DNA of 64,000 nt from Bromus sterilis (taxonomy: Eukaryota > Streptophyta > Magnoliopsida > Poales > Poaceae). Where the stretch lies: assembly GCA_950022295.1 (NCBI GenBank), contig OX465597.1, positions 1,054,001-1,118,000 of the forward strand, written 5' to 3'. How positions within the stretch are numbered: position 1 is the stretch's first letter; each line of letters opens with the position of its first letter. The translations under genes and the position numbers were made by a program. Under the pieces are notes generated by a model. That model searched no databases. It was given only the letters and a program-made list of their open reading frames with translations, and was not told the origin of the DNA. Positions 63,721-64,000 of the stretch are shown piece by piece.

Positions 63721-64000
63721 GTTTTGGGTCCCCGGAGTGATTTCCACAATTGACGAACCCCAGGGTGCATTTACGTGAAGGTCATCAGTCCTCGCACTTT
63801 TGGCCGATTCTGGCCTGTTTCATGGGCTATTAATCACCGTTTTGGGTCCCCGGAGTGATTTCCACCATTGACGAACCCCAGGGTGCATTTACGTGTCGGT
63901 CATCACCACTCGCAGTTTTGGCCGGTTATGGCCTGTTTCATGGGCTATTAATCACCGTTTTGGGTCCCCGGAGTGATTTCCACCATTGACGAACCCCAGG
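63721..64000 (+). repeat. Region IV unit d, cut by the window edge
   Basis: K (63721-63838), u*A (63839-63956) and the first 44 bp of a G-headed monomer. The array clearly continues beyond the right edge; the order so far repeats the unit at 62310. Confidence 0.9.

Larger units (their letters stand above)
1..64000. repeat. 118-bp satellite array, head to tail, open at both ends
   Basis: Every line of the window reads as the same 118-bp monomer in one orientation; landmarks GTTTTGGG, GTGATTTCCACC, GCATTTAC, CTCGCAG and GGGCTATTAATCACC recur without interruption. I count 544 full monomers plus 44 bp at the end. Lengths are 118 bp by default, 117 (D, s, W with middle c), 116 (W with middle s), 115 (H and its partner) and 119 (GGGTTGCAT). 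Adding these lengths reproduces the observed unit boundaries, which checks the map. Hand-counted GC of a type B monomer is 62/118, with 7 CpGs. There is no transposon, gene or inverted monomer. Such arrays are typical of eukaryotic centromeric or pericentromeric heterochromatin; the location and taxon are inferred or unknown. No family name is recognised. Confidence 0.98.

Noticed and set aside
1..64000. CRISPR array
   Set aside because: Direct repeats abut one another with no unique spacers, and the 118-bp unit is far longer than a CRISPR repeat.
1..64000. Telomeric or subtelomeric repeat
   Set aside because: No TTAGGG, TTTAGGG or TTAGG tracts were seen on either strand.
1..64000. Assembly artefact from looping through one repeat
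   Set aside because: Private variants (GTTTGATGGG, ATTTATTTCC, CAACGCTCG, GGGTTGCAT, CAGTCGTC) change along the window and units differ in length, so it is not one block copied mechanically. Local copy-number errors remain possible and need long reads.

Overview
The whole window is one uninterrupted satellite DNA array. A 118-bp monomer is repeated head to tail, always in the same orientation, from the first base to the last. Counting by hand gives 544 complete monomers plus a 44-bp partial one at the right edge. I found no gene, RNA gene, transposon, telomere repeat, CRISPR array or unique sequence. Both edges lie inside the array, so its true length exceeds 64 kb. An array of this size with multi-monomer higher-order repeats (HORs) points to eukaryotic constitutive heterochromatin, most simply a centromere or pericentromere. 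I do not recognise the family and cannot name the taxon. Monomer GC is about 52.5% (62 of 118, hand count). There are 7 CpGs per monomer, so CpG is not strongly depleted.

Monomers are nearly identical but carry linked diagnostic variants, used here as a code. Numbering starts at GTTTTGGG. Heads: G (GGGTCCCCGG), T (GGTTCCCCGG), L (GGTTCCCTGG), W (GGGTTCCCGG, usually with GATGAACCCA), D (GGGTCCCAGAG, 1 bp short), P (GGGACCTCGG). Middles: c (GTGCCGG), u (GTGTCGG; u* if followed by CACCAC), x* (GTCTCGG), s (ACTTCCGG, 1 bp short), n (CCGGTAATC), Q (CCCGAGGG). Tails: A (GGCC-GGTTAT-GGCC), B (GGCC-GATTCT-GGCC), C (CGCC-GATTCT-GGCC). Special monomers are K (GTGAAGG, ATCAGTCCTCGCAC), H (CAGTGTATTT, GGTCTTC, CCTATTTC) and 119-bp monomers with GGGTTGCAT.

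Layout. Region I (1-21086) is a patchwork: a 16-monomer block seen four times, a 705-bp six-monomer unit seen three times, a K-containing stretch with 1773/1181-bp units, and a 2594-bp tandem duplication. Region II (21087-52765) is a more regular HOR domain. Each unit opens with the invariant module H - short T/n - D - K, and the eleven units run to 12, 15, 19, 22, 26, 27, 28, 38 or 44 monomers. Region III (52766-58777) has 1650/1651/1415-bp units marked by GGCCAGTTTC. Region IV (58778-64000) has K-anchored units of 1178, 2354 and 1411 bp without H.

Nothing here works together as genes do. The history is one of unequal exchange or amplification at several scales (1, 2, 6, 10-16, 22-44 monomers). 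Short open frames with GTG or TTG starts exist only because 118 is 1 modulo 3 and a few monomers are 117 bp. They are not genes.
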